Origin: G963664115 sp965216035
GTDB lineage: Bacteria; Acidobacteriota; Terriglobia; 20CM-2-55-15
Direction of reading: 5' to 3'
DNA length: 64,000 nt
NCBI GenBank assembly: GCA_965216035.1
Contig: CBDCFM010000021.1
Span: 1,302,001-1,366,000, forward strand
The notes under the pieces: model-generated
The model's database searches: none
What the model was told of the DNA's origin: nothing
The model's input: the letters and a program-made list of their open reading frames with translations, nothing else
Shown here: positions 24,939-33,708 of the stretch, one piece after another
How positions within the stretch are numbered: position 1 is the first letter of the stretch
How the letters are laid out: every line of letters starts with the position of its first letter
Position numbers and translations under genes: made by a program

Positions 24939-26612
24939 GCGGTGTTGAGACGTCCAGCGGAGATTCGCTCGAAGCACGTCGGTTATATTACGGGTAGTCA
25001 CGGGTTTCGAGAAGTAGTAGCCCTGGCCCAGATTGCAACCCATCCGGATCAGTAATTCCAATTGGTCCTCAGTTTCGATTCCTTCCGCTGTGACTGCGAG
25101 CCCCAGCTTCTGAGTGAGGAGAAGAATCGTCTCCACAATCTGCAACTTTTCTTTGCTGTGCTCAATTCCTGTGACGAAAGATCGGTCGATCTTGAGTTCG
25201 TCCAGCGGAAAGTCCTTGAGGTAGCTCAGAGAGGAGTACCCGGTTCCAAAGTCATCGATCACGGTTCTCGCACCGAGATTCCTGAACTCCTGGAGCAGCG
25301 ATCGGGACTGGTTTGGGTCTGTCATAAGAAGGCTTTCCGTAATTTCGAGCTTCAACTGATCGGGATTCACACCTGTTTCGCTGATCGTTTTCTTGAGAAA
25401 GCCCAGGAACTTCTCGTTGATTTGTTGAATAGAGAGGTTCACCGAAACCGACAACGCCGCTATATCACCGAATTCCTGAGACCAGGCCGCAAGGTTCTCG
25501 CAGGCTGCCTGCAGCACTTGTTCGCCAATCGGCGCCATGAGGCCGGTTTCCTCCGCGACCGGGATGAACTCCAGAGGCGCTACCAGTCCGTGACTCTGAT
25601 GCCGCCAACGCACGAGAGCTTCCAGGCCCTTGATCTTGCCGTTCTCGAGCGATACGATCGGTTGATACCAATTCTCAAAGTCCTGGTTGTCTACGGCTTT
25701 GCGAAGGTCGGTTTCCATTCGAAGGCGGGTCACAGCTGTCTGGCGCATCTCGCTGTCAAACACCTGGATCCGCTCCCGCCCGAGAGCCTTCGCGTGGTAT
25801 AGCGCGGTCGCGGCTTCGCGTAACAGGTCCGGTGCCTGTTTGTCGCCGCTGCCGATAGCGACTCCGATGTGCGCGTTGACAAAGATTTCGTGTGCGCCCA
25901 CCTCGAAGGAGGTTTCCAGTATCTGGAGCAGTCTCTGGGCAATCTGGCCGGCACTGGAGGGATCTTGGAGATCGTCAAGCAGGATGGTGAATTCTCCTCT
26001 ACCATGGCGGGCCAGCGTATGACGTTCGGAAAATCGCGAAACCGTATCCGTTCCGCGAAGTGCCGCTTCAACTCGCTGGGCAAAGGCCACCAGGAGTTCG
26101 TCTCCGATAGCATGCCCGAGGCTGTCAGTCACCAGTTTAAGTCGATCGATATCAATGAACAATACAGCGAATGAATGTTCGCTGCTTCTCTTCGAACGGG
26201 CGATCAAGCGGGAAACCCTATCCATGAACAGTATCCGGTTCGGCATTCCCGTCAGGGGATCGATCACCTTCGCAGACGTGATATCAGACTGCGAACCGGC
26301 AATACGGCGGGCTCTGTTGGATTCATCACGGATCGCCAAGCCGCGGCTCAGAACCCACCGGTAGGATCCGTCCTGATGCAGTATCCGGTATTCCTTTTCG
26401 AAGTACGAATCGGTTCCATCCAGGTGAGCCCTCAGGTCCGCATCGACACCGGGTCGGTCGTCCGAGTGAATCCTGTCGAGCCAGGTTTCCGGCCGTGGCG
26501 CCACTTCCTCTTCTGCATAGCCCAACATCTCTTTCCACCGGTCCGAGAAGTAGACCTCGCCGCTTCTGAGGTCCCAGTCCCAGATGCCGTCCCGAGAACC
26601 CGCTGCCGCCAA
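24930..26612 (-). CDS. PAS-GGDEF-EAL part of an interrupted c-di-GMP signalling protein
   Basis: The 560-residue frame has a PAS domain (residues 5-115, DGIWDWDLRSGEVYFSDRWKEMLGY), then a GGDEF domain whose active-site motif is degenerate (GRGEF). An EAL domain follows with EALVRWRH, ITESLLMT, DDFGTGYSSLSYL, KIDRSFV and GIE. The pattern suggests c-di-GMP breakdown rather than synthesis. The same frame continues upstream to a TGA at 26679-26681, beyond which a receiver domain is in frame. The linker between (ISTQLALRHAEEQRHRSEERYAL) is coding-like, so this is the downstream part of one REC-PAS-GGDEF-EAL gene. Confidence 0.85.
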   Translation of the reverse strand: MAAAGSRDGIWDWDLRSGEVYFSDRWKEMLGYAEEEVAPRPETWLDRIHSDDRPGVDADLRAHLDGTDSYFEKEYRILHQDGSYRWVLSRGLAIRDESNRARRIAGSQSDITSAKVIDPLTGMPNRILFMDRVSRLIARSKRSSEHSFAVLFIDIDRLKLVTDSLGHAIGDELLVAFAQRVEAALRGTDTVSRFSERHTLARHGRGEFTILLDDLQDPSSAGQIAQRLLQILETSFEVGAHEIFVNAHIGVAIGSGDKQAPDLLREAATALYHAKALGRERIQVFDSEMRQTAVTRLRMETDLRKAVDNQDFENWYQPIVSLENGKIKGLEALVRWRHQSHGLVAPLEFIPVAEETGLMAPIGEQVLQAACENLAAWSQEFGDIAALSVSVNLSIQQINEKFLGFLKKTISETGVNPDQLKLEITESLLMTDPNQSRSLLQEFRNLGARTVIDDFGTGYSSLSYLKDFPLDELKIDRSFVTGIEHSKEKLQIVETILLLTQKLGLAVTAEGIETEDQLELLIRMGCNLGQGYYFSKPVTTRNITDVLRANLRWTSQHRAA

Positions 26613-26678
26613 GGCATAGCGCTCCTCGCTCCTGTGCCGTTGCTCTTCGGCATGCCTGAGTGCAAGCTGGGTGGATAT

Positions 26679-27032
26679 TCACGCCAGCGTGACAGGGAAA
26701 TTTATGGGTTTGGTCACATAGTCGTTGGCTCCCAGTTCGAACGCCTCGACCATGTCCCTGTTTTCGCTCTTCGCCGTCATCAGAATCACCGGCAGTTCGC
26801 TCAGGGAGTAGCGCTCCCGAATGTGCTTCAAGACCTCCAAACCGCTTAAGTTAGGCATCCGAACGTCCAAAAGAACGAGATCGAACACTGATGAATCGAC
26901 CCGTGAGCAGGCTTCCTCGCCGCTTGAGGCAAGTTCGAAAGTAAGACCCCTCTTCCCCAACCGCCGGGACAGCATGTCCCTGTTCGGCTCTTCGTCGTCG
27001 ACAATGAGGATATGGCCGTCAAGCTGTTTCAC
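26679..27032 (-). CDS. response-regulator receiver domain, N-terminal part of the interrupted c-di-GMP protein
   Basis: The 117-residue product is a CheY-like receiver domain: acidic pair in ILIVDDEEPN, phospho-acceptor Asp in DLVLLDVRMPN, Thr in ILMTAKS and Lys in DYVTKPIN. The GTG at 27032 has a GGGGAGG ribosome site. The domain ends abruptly at TGA 26679, where related proteins carry a codon for Arg followed by the linker found just downstream in the same frame. It could still work as a stand-alone receiver, or with the downstream part if the stop is read through. Confidence 0.8.
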   Translation of the reverse strand: MKQLDGHILIVDDEEPNRDMLSRRLGKRGLTFELASSGEEACSRVDSSVFDLVLLDVRMPNLSGLEVLKHIRERYSLSELPVILMTAKSENRDMVEAFELGANDYVTKPINFPVTLA

Positions 27033-27443
27033 AGCAGAACCTCCCCTGACCAGCCAAGTCTTGGATAAATGATCTTGAAAACTCCACCGCGATCGATCGA
27101 GGGGTCGTCTTCGTCCTGCAGAATTCACAGAGTACCGGATCGATCTGCAGTTTGGGGAGAACCGTCAGGTCGTCCATTTCACCATGCGTCAATTCGCGAC
27201 CTCTTCGATAGAAAGCCGGTTCAACCTTGACAGACGCTCGCGCATTTGTGGCTCCCGCCTCACCCGGAGCGTCACTCGCCGGGACTTGTTCCGGGGACCT
27301 ATAACCCATTTATCGGCTCTGAATAGTTTGATCTTTAGGATGTATAGTGAATTGGCTGAACCGGGGAGAAGCATTAAGCCGTAAGACCATCTGAGTCCTC
27401 AACATAAGATATAATCTTTCGTCGTACTGGAGGAATTAACGCG
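27033..27443. other. intergenic region between the receiver gene and the DJ-1-like gene
   Basis: This 411-base stretch separates divergent genes. I recognise no gene. A minus-strand frame starting at 27309 (ending about 27019) overlaps the receiver start and has two cysteines in LCEFC, but nothing else supports it. The right end holds the promoter and SD of the DJ-1-like gene. Confidence 0.4.
27410..27415 (+). promoter_or_regulatory. -10 box upstream of the DJ-1-like gene
   Basis: A TATAAT lies 28 bases before the ATG at 27444, and a strong TGGAGGA ribosome site follows it. No good -35 is seen at the normal spacing. Confidence 0.45.
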
Positions 27444-27986
27444 ATGGGAAAGCAGCTTGAGGGCAAGACGGTGCTGCTGATCGTTCCGCCCACTCAGTTC
27501 AGGGAAGAGGAAGTATTCGAGCCGAAGCGAATCCTCGAGAACGAGGGAGCAACGGTCATTGTGGCTTCGACGACCACCCGAACCTGCCGTGGGACGCGCG
27601 AGGGAGTGATCGACGCTACCCTGGCCGTTGAGGAAGCGAGGGCCGAATCCTTTGATGCCGCTGTGTTGGCAGGCGGCCTCTCGATTCCGGGTTTCTTCTG
27701 GAAGAACGAGAAACTCGCCGAACTCGTTACAGCGATGTCCGAGGCGGGTAAGCTCGTCGCTGCAATCTCTCTATCAACGGTAGTTCTGGCACAGGCAAAG
27801 CTCCTTGAGGGGCGTGAAGCCACTGTGTACTACTTTCCCGAAGCGCTTGAAGAGCTCAGGAATAGTGGAGCCACTTACGTCAAAAAAGAGCTCATCGTAG
27901 ACGGCAACCTGATCATGGCCGAAGGGCCGGGCGCAGTCGGATCATTTACGAACGCCATCGTAACGGCGCTGGCCGGATCGGTCTAG
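27444..27986 (+). CDS. DJ-1/PfpI-family protein lacking the canonical cysteine
   Basis: The 180-residue protein has the DJ-1/PfpI fold pattern: KTVLLIVPPTQF, an acidic EEEVFEPKRIL, DAAVLAGGLSIPGFF, then the nucleophile-elbow position LVAAISLSTVVLAQA. In most members this reads AAIC(H/Y)G; here Ser109 takes the Cys place and the next residues also differ. The usual chaperone, protease or glyoxalase chemistry therefore may not apply. It is a single gene with its own promoter, facing the DUF6941-like gene. Confidence 0.82.
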   Translation: MGKQLEGKTVLLIVPPTQFREEEVFEPKRILENEGATVIVASTTTRTCRGTREGVIDATLAVEEARAESFDAAVLAGGLSIPGFFWKNEKLAELVTAMSEAGKLVAAISLSTVVLAQAKLLEGREATVYYFPEALEELRNSGATYVKKELIVDGNLIMAEGPGAVGSFTNAIVTALAGSV

Positions 27987-28070
27987 CGAGGGGCCCGAGA
28001 GAGAACCCTCGAGGGTCGCGCGCAGAGGTATTCCCTCTGGAGGGGCAATGTGAGGTGCGGCCCCGGGCTG

Positions 28071-28472
28071 TCAATTGACCGCATTAGACTGTGACGGCAT
28101 CGACAGCACGCTGAAGTTGCTCTCTCGCACCAAGTTCCCGGAAAGAAAGACCTGGAGAGTGTATCCCCCAGGTCCGTCAAAAGAGACGTTCGTAAAGAAG
28201 GTGATGTTGTCGGCAGACCCCGGATTGGGAATGGCGAATCGCCCGGGCGTGGAGCGAGCGGTTTCCTTACGGTTTGGATTCAGAATGCGGACTTCCGTCT
28301 GGAATTCCCCCTGGCCCTCCCAGTGGTTGACGACCGCAAACTTCATCACGGCCGCTGGAAATTTAGGCACGTATATGTTCTGGAACACTCCCATCAGGGA
28401 TAATTTGTTGCCCGTTTCTAGCCGAACGTCGTCACAGAGTATCGAATAAGAAAGCGTTGCTGAATTCATCAA
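28071..28472 (-). CDS. DUF6941-like protein of unknown function
   Basis: The 133-residue protein reads SYSILCDDVRLETGNKLSLMGVFQNIYVPKFPA near the start, which recalls a family of small beta-rich proteins (the DUF6941 group) with a CDDVR-type motif. It has no signal peptide or membrane helix. The gene ends near a palindrome (ACCCTCGAGGGT, around 28006-28017) in the convergent gap with the DJ-1-like gene. It lies just downstream of mpl on the same strand and may share its transcript. Confidence 0.65.
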   Translation of the reverse strand: MMNSATLSYSILCDDVRLETGNKLSLMGVFQNIYVPKFPAAVMKFAVVNHWEGQGEFQTEVRILNPNRKETARSTPGRFAIPNPGSADNITFFTNVSFDGPGGYTLQVFLSGNLVRESNFSVLSMPSQSNAVN

Positions 28473-28480
28473 ACTTCTTT

Positions 28481-29923
28481 CTATGCAGTCCGGTCCCCGC
28501 CCATACCGCTAATCGACTCCGAGTTCAGCCGCTCCAGTAATCGACGATGGAGATCATCAAAGCTACCATTCGACATGATGACGATCCGATCTCCGGGCCG
28601 GCCGCGGGCAGCAATGAAATCGATTATTTCCTGAGACGAACTCATTGCATGAGCTTCGGTTCCGACTTTTCTTGCTTCACCGGCCACCCGTTTAGGGGAT
28701 AACACGCCATCCGGCTTCAAATGAGCCGCGGAGTACACCGGCGCGATCAGGACCACGTCGGCGATGCCAAGAGCGTTGGCAAACTCGCTTTCGAACAAGC
28801 TGCGCCGGGACGTCTGGGAACGCGGCTCGAAGACGGCCCATAGGCGCGACTCGGGAAATTGAACCCGAACGCCTTTGAGTGTTTCGCGAACTGCCGTCGG
28901 GTGATGGGCGAAATCGTCGTAGACCGTAATACCGGAGACCTCTCCCAGGATTTCCAGACGTCTCCGTACGTTCTTGAACGTCCGGAGCGCCGCAGCGGAT
29001 TCCTCTTTCGAAAGCCCCAATCGATCGGCAACGACAATCGCGCTCAATGCGTTGGCGACATTGAATTCTCCCACAAGAGGAGTCCAGATGGTATGCCAGA
29101 ACTCCCCCGCCCTCAGGACATCGAAGCGGGTTCCCGCCTCTTCGCGAGCTATGTTCCGTGTGGTCCAGTCTCCGGTTTCAAGACCGAATGTTTGAACTGG
29201 AGCGGGCGCGTCATGCAGAAGATTCTCCACGGCGGGACTCTCGGCTCCGGCGATGATCAGTCCGGATCGTGGCACGATGTTGATCAACATTCGAAACGCG
29301 CGCTGGATCGCTTCGAGGTCCGCATAGATATCTGCGTGGTCGAACTCTATGTTCTTGATCAAGACAATCCGCGGGAGGTAGTGCAGAAACTTGGGTCCTT
29401 TATCGAAGAAGGCGGTGTCGTATTCATCACCCTCAATCACGAAGTCACGCCCGGAACCGAGGCGGTAGCTGCTGGAAAAGTTCTCGGCGATCCCGCCCAC
29501 GAGGAAAGAGGGTTCCCTCCCTCCAGAGTGAAGCATCCACGCCAGCAGTGCGGTAGTCGTTGTCTTGCCATGGGTACCCGCAACGACAGTGGATCGACGC
29601 CCCCGGATGAAGAATTCCTTAAGAGCTTCGGCCATCGAGGAATATCGGACGCCCGTATCCAGAATGTATTCGACTTCAGAATTTCCTCTCGACAGCGCAT
29701 TGCCGATGACAACAAGATCTGGCGCGGCGTCTCTGATGTGTCTTTCGGAGAAACCTTCGAATACGGGAATGCCCAAGCTCTCCAGAAACGTAGACATCGG
29801 AGGGTATACAGCACGATCGGAGCCGGAAACACTATAGCCAGCGGCGGTCAGCATACCGGCCAGGGATGCCATGCCAGTGCCGCAGATTCCTGAGAGAAAA
29901 ACCTTGTGGATGTCCTCTTTCAC
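28481..29923 (-). CDS. mpl: UDP-N-acetylmuramate:L-alanyl-gamma-D-glutamyl-meso-diaminopimelate ligase
   Basis: The 480-residue Mur ligase has an N-terminal ICGTGMASLAGMLTAAGYSVSGSD and an ATP loop GTHGKTTTTALLAWML. IEGDEYDTAFFDKGPKFLHY is typical of Mpl rather than MurC, and KNIEFDHADIYADLEAI and YDDFAHHPTAVRETL follow. It recycles cell-wall tripeptide by attaching it to UDP-MurNAc. The next gene downstream of its promoter side is an LD-carboxypeptidase, which also serves peptidoglycan recycling, so the pair forms a functional unit. Confidence 0.94.
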   Translation of the reverse strand: MKEDIHKVFLSGICGTGMASLAGMLTAAGYSVSGSDRAVYPPMSTFLESLGIPVFEGFSERHIRDAAPDLVVIGNALSRGNSEVEYILDTGVRYSSMAEALKEFFIRGRRSTVVAGTHGKTTTTALLAWMLHSGGREPSFLVGGIAENFSSSYRLGSGRDFVIEGDEYDTAFFDKGPKFLHYLPRIVLIKNIEFDHADIYADLEAIQRAFRMLINIVPRSGLIIAGAESPAVENLLHDAPAPVQTFGLETGDWTTRNIAREEAGTRFDVLRAGEFWHTIWTPLVGEFNVANALSAIVVADRLGLSKEESAAALRTFKNVRRRLEILGEVSGITVYDDFAHHPTAVRETLKGVRVQFPESRLWAVFEPRSQTSRRSLFESEFANALGIADVVLIAPVYSAAHLKPDGVLSPKRVAGEARKVGTEAHAMSSSQEIIDFIAARGRPGDRIVIMSNGSFDDLHRRLLERLNSESISGMGGDRTA

Positions 29924-29935
29924 TCGCAGGTTCTC

Positions 29936-30871
29936 CTATCGGTCTACAGCGGGCTCCACCAGCTTGAACTGAGCGTCGCCTTCCAAAGAGAGGCGCGCCA
30001 GCACTCCGAAGGGAACAACCGCGTGGGGTTTGGAGCAATGACCGGTCGGAAATCCGAACAGCACGGGAACCTTCAGGTCTCGAAGCCTGTCGCGGAAGAT
30101 GTCCTCGATTGCATACTTCTGATCTGGGTGTTGTGTGCATTCCAACATCTCACCCACCACACAAGCGCGAACTGAGGCAAATTTTCCGGCGTGCAGAAGA
30201 TGAGTGAGCATTCGATCCACCTGGTAGGGACGGCAGTTCGCATCCTCAAGAACTAGAATCGCATCACTCGTGTCGATCTCCCACGGTGTTCCCAGCGTAG
30301 AGACGACGAGTGAGAGGCACCCTCCCGTCAGCCGTCCCTCTGCGGTTCCAGAGTGGAGAACGCTGCACCCATCGAGTGGAAATTCAACGGCTTCGCCTTC
30401 GACGAGCGTGCGAATCAGCAACTTCCGGTCATACCCTGCATCTCCCTGCCGCAATGCCGTTGCGACCATGGGACCATGAAACCCGACCACACCCGCTTTC
30501 TCGAAGGCCGCCAGCAGCATCGTCACATCACTGGAACCGCAGAGAATCTTTGGATGGGAGCGTATTTCGGATTGGTCGATGAGCGGCAATAAATGTCCGC
30601 TGCCGTAGCCGCCACGGGCGCAGAAAATTGCCCTAACAGTGTCATCCAACAACATGGATCGCAGCCCTTCGGCCCGACGGGTCGCTGAACCCGCGGTGTA
30701 GCGGTCCAGGTCCAGAACGCCTTCCGCAACACGCGTCTCGAAGCCCAAGGATTCCAACTCTCGCAGCCCGTCCTCGAGCATTTCGGCTCTGAGATTGCTC
30801 GCGGGGGCAATGACCCCGATGGTATCGCCCTTTCGGAGGGCAGGTGGTTTGATTGCCTTCAGCCGCGCCAT
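29936..30871 (-). CDS. ldcA: LD-carboxypeptidase (S66 family)
   Basis: The 311-residue protein starts with DTIGVIAPAS and has FCARGGYGS followed by the nucleophile segment CGSSDVTMLL. The Glu and His of the S66 triad fit VLEDANCRPYQVDRML and GFPTGHCSKPHAVVPFG. It removes the terminal D-Ala from tetrapeptides in the cytoplasm so they can be reused by Mpl, its neighbour. The stop is 12 bases from the mpl start, so they form an operon. Confidence 0.92.
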   Translation of the reverse strand: MARLKAIKPPALRKGDTIGVIAPASNLRAEMLEDGLRELESLGFETRVAEGVLDLDRYTAGSATRRAEGLRSMLLDDTVRAIFCARGGYGSGHLLPLIDQSEIRSHPKILCGSSDVTMLLAAFEKAGVVGFHGPMVATALRQGDAGYDRKLLIRTLVEGEAVEFPLDGCSVLHSGTAEGRLTGGCLSLVVSTLGTPWEIDTSDAILVLEDANCRPYQVDRMLTHLLHAGKFASVRACVVGEMLECTQHPDQKYAIEDIFRDRLRDLKVPVLFGFPTGHCSKPHAVVPFGVLARLSLEGDAQFKLVEPAVDR

Positions 30872-30877
30872 GTCTAT

Positions 30878-31864
30878 TTAAGTGCGCCGATTGCCCCAGG
30901 CGTCCGGATTGACCAAGTTTGCGGGGCGGTCTCCGCTTACCCCCGACAGGAGGTTCTGACTGGCCATCATGCACATTCTCAGTCGCGTCTCGTGGGAACT
31001 GCTTGCGATATGGGGCGCGAGGACGACGTTGGAAAGAGCCATCAATCCCTCCGCCAGGGCGGGCTCGCGCTCGTACACATCGAGTCCGGCACCGGCTATC
31101 ACACCGTCTTTAAGCGCTCGGACCAGCGCGATCTCGTCCACCACGGGACCACGCGACGTGTTGACCAGGATCGCGGTGGCTTTCATCGAATGCAATGCGG
31201 CATCGTCGATGATGTGGCGTGTGCCCTCGAGCAGCGGAACATGGAGGCTGACAAAATCGGACTCGCGAAGAATCACGTCTAGGTCGACCGACTCTGCTCT
31301 GAATGCCGCCGCGACATCATCGGGTACAGGATGCGGCTCGTAAAAAAGGATGCGCATTCCAAAGCCACGAGCTCTCCCCGCAACGGCTTGTCCAATTCTT
31401 CCCAGACCAATGATTCCCAGAACCTTGCCGAATACATCGTGACCCAGCAGCGTGCGAGGCCCCCAGGCGTCAAACTTGCCTTCCCTCACGAATCGGTCGG
31501 CTTCAACGATCCGGCGGGCCGCAGCCAGCATCAGGGACCAGGCAAAGTCAGCCGTCGTCTCCGTTAAAACGCCGGGAGTATTGGTAACGAGGATGCCCTG
31601 TTCGGTCGCGCACCTGATATCAATGTTGTCGAATCCCACTGCAAAATTCGCGATCACCTTCAACTTTGGACATTCGACCATTAGCTCCGCGCTGATGGAG
31701 TCGGTGAGCAGTGTGAGAATGCCATCCACACCCTGAATCCGGGCATTGAGTTCGTCGGGAGAAAGGACCCGATCGTCCGGGTTTTCCTCCACTTGAAGAT
31801 GATTTTTCAGGAAATCAACAGCCTCGTCAAAAACCCGGCGTGTTATGAAGACCTTTTGAGACAC
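30878..31864 (-). CDS. D-2-hydroxyacid dehydrogenase (glyoxylate/hydroxypyruvate reductase type)
   Basis: The 328-residue enzyme has the NAD motif GKVLGIIGLGRIGQAVAGRA. The catalytic Arg is in LVNTSRGPVVDE, the Glu in GLDVYEREP and the His in VVLAPHIASSSHETR. It reduces 2-keto acids such as glyoxylate or hydroxypyruvate with NAD(P)H. A GTG at 31864 (VSQKVFITRRV) fits the family start; an upstream frame to 31951 has no family similarity. It may belong to the same transcript as ldcA, 6 bases downstream. Glyoxylate metabolism is near the glycine-cleavage operon. Confidence 0.9.
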   Translation of the reverse strand: MSQKVFITRRVFDEAVDFLKNHLQVEENPDDRVLSPDELNARIQGVDGILTLLTDSISAELMVECPKLKVIANFAVGFDNIDIRCATEQGILVTNTPGVLTETTADFAWSLMLAAARRIVEADRFVREGKFDAWGPRTLLGHDVFGKVLGIIGLGRIGQAVAGRARGFGMRILFYEPHPVPDDVAAAFRAESVDLDVILRESDFVSLHVPLLEGTRHIIDDAALHSMKATAILVNTSRGPVVDEIALVRALKDGVIAGAGLDVYEREPALAEGLMALSNVVLAPHIASSSHETRLRMCMMASQNLLSGVSGDRPANLVNPDAWGNRRT

Positions 31865-32002
31865 GGAGTACACCCCAAACCGCGGGTTCTGCTGACAATA
31901 TGTGACTACAGCCGTGAAGTTGGGTCGACGTCGCTCCCTTTCCCCTCCCACTACGTCCGGCCCAATACGTCCGGCCCACAGCGCCTGAGAGGGTCAAGCG
32001 TA

Positions 32003-32011
32003 TGCTATAAT
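32003..32011 (+). promoter_or_regulatory. extended -10 promoter of the amidohydrolase lipoprotein gene
   Basis: The sequence TGC-TATAAT matches an extended -10 element, 43 bases before the ATG at 32055. No clear -35 is needed for this promoter class and none is obvious. The gene's SD is AGGAG at 32041-32045. Confidence 0.55.
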
Positions 32012-32054
32012 CTACTGTTTTGTCGAACCTGACTAGCAATAGGAGTTGGATGGA

Positions 32055-33494
32055 ATGAATCGAGTCTCACTTCTCGCTCCTGCGGTGCTGTTGCTGAGCG
32101 CATGCGGGGCTCCTGCGGAACCCGAGTCTACCGAACCGGAACGCACGGTTACGTTTTTCGAAGGTGGCCGGGCAATACTTGGCAATGGAAGCGAAGTCAT
32201 TGAAGACGTCGCATTCGTCGTGGACGATGGGATTGTAACGGCGATCGGTCCGGTGAATGAAGTAGAGCACCCTCCAGGCGCTGAGCGCTACGACCTCTCC
32301 GATCACACGGCGGTTCCTTTTCTGCACAACATGCATGGTCACGTGGGCTACCTTGATCGCTTCGGTGAAATGTCGGCGGCCCAGTACACACGTGACAACA
32401 TCCTTGTCGATCTCGACCGGTACCTTTATTACGGCGTCGGCACAGTGGCTGTCCTGGGTTCGGACCGTGATGACACGGCATTCCAGATCCGTGCCGAGCA
32501 GGGGAGCGGCGCCTTGAGTACATCGCGGCTCATGACTGCGGGTCGCGGCATTACCGCCAGAAACGGATTCCCGTTGCGGATCGAGCCGCTGTCGGAGGTG
32601 CCCTACCAGGTCGCAAGCGAGGACGAAGCCCGTGCTGCAGTCCAGGGGTTGGCGGCTCAGGGTGTCGACTTTGTAAAAGTCTGGGTGGACGATGACCGGC
32701 GCGTTTCCGGTCAGGTCTACCGATTCGGGCAGCTGACGAATCAGTACTCGACCGTTTCCAAGCTGAGCCCGGCGCTCTACGGGGCCATCATCGACGAAGC
32801 CCACCAGAACAATCTCAGGGTCGTCGCCCACGTCAGATATCTCGCTGATGCGAAAGGACTCGTCGATGCGGGCATCGACGGGTTGGTACACAGCATTCGC
32901 GACGGCGGAGTCGACGATGCCCTAATCCAGGCAATGTTGGACAATGATGTTTTCTATGTGCCTACCCTGACCGGGCATGAATCCGCCTTCATCTACGCCG
33001 ATGAACCCGCATGGCTGCGTGAGGGTTCCCTCCGTGAAAGCGTGTCCGGCGCAATCATTGGCCGGCTGTCGAGCCGGGGTATTGTGGGGACAATGCAGCA
33101 GGATCCAAACTTGACGCTTTTGCGTGGGGAATTTGAGACCGCGATGGAAAATTTCAAAGCGCTCTTTGATGCTGGCGTCGCTGTGGGGCTTGGAACCGAT
33201 TCAGGAGGTACTCACAGGTTTCCTGGCTTCTTCGAGCACCGAGAGTTGGAATTGATGGTCCAGGCCGGACTCACACCTCTCGAGGCCATTACAGCCGGCA
33301 CCCAGACTTCAGGCCGGCTTCTGGGGCTGGAAGATACCGGAACCCTCGAAGTGGGGATGCGGGGAGACTTCATCATCGTTCCGGGCGATCCGGCGGCCGA
33401 TATCACCGCGACCCGCAATATTGCTGCGGTGTTCCGAGGTGGCGTCGAGCTGGAGCGATCGACCATGATGAGCACATTCACTACGGTGAACTAA
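32055..33494 (+). CDS. amidohydrolase-family lipoprotein
   Basis: The protein begins MNRVSLLAPAVLLLSACG, a lipoprotein signal with lipobox LSAC, so it should be anchored in a membrane. The rest is a metal-dependent amidohydrolase: FLHNMHGHVGYLD, FVKVWVDD, VAHVRYLADAKGLVDAGIDGLVHSI, GLGTDSGG and the closing GTLEVGMRGDFIIVPGDP. The first metal motif reads HNMHGH, where related enzymes have HxH, so metal binding looks intact. Substrates are unknown; relatives act on amide or imide compounds outside the cytoplasm. I chose the ATG over the TTG at 32046 because the SD spacing fits. Confidence 0.84.
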   Translation: MNRVSLLAPAVLLLSACGAPAEPESTEPERTVTFFEGGRAILGNGSEVIEDVAFVVDDGIVTAIGPVNEVEHPPGAERYDLSDHTAVPFLHNMHGHVGYLDRFGEMSAAQYTRDNILVDLDRYLYYGVGTVAVLGSDRDDTAFQIRAEQGSGALSTSRLMTAGRGITARNGFPLRIEPLSEVPYQVASEDEARAAVQGLAAQGVDFVKVWVDDDRRVSGQVYRFGQLTNQYSTVSKLSPALYGAIIDEAHQNNLRVVAHVRYLADAKGLVDAGIDGLVHSIRDGGVDDALIQAMLDNDVFYVPTLTGHESAFIYADEPAWLREGSLRESVSGAIIGRLSSRGIVGTMQQDPNLTLLRGEFETAMENFKALFDAGVAVGLGTDSGGTHRFPGFFEHRELELMVQAGLTPLEAITAGTQTSGRLLGLEDTGTLEVGMRGDFIIVPGDPAADITATRNIAAVFRGGVELERSTMMSTFTTVN

Positions 33495-33708
33495 TACTTC
33501 CTGATTCAGAAAGAGGAGCGGGACGCCTCGATTGACCAGCAGGCGCCCCAGCATCTGGACGGTTCCAGCAGAATCAGGTCTTTCCTTCGATCTCACTCCG
33601 TTTCGCCGTTCGATCTTTCGTCGTAAACGCACGCAGCCGTCCGCGGGCCAGCCGGTGAGACGACCCGCAATACATCCGGCATAGCAAGCCTCAGAAGAGG
33701 ACCTCTTC

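Noticed and set aside
28859..29893. 344-codon plus-strand frame opposite mpl
   Set aside because: Despite its length it is antisense to mpl, which has clear Mur ligase motifs.
33495..33708. possible glycine riboswitch before gcvT
   Set aside because: I looked for the conserved aptamer segments and found none; only a 13-base palindrome near the start is visible.
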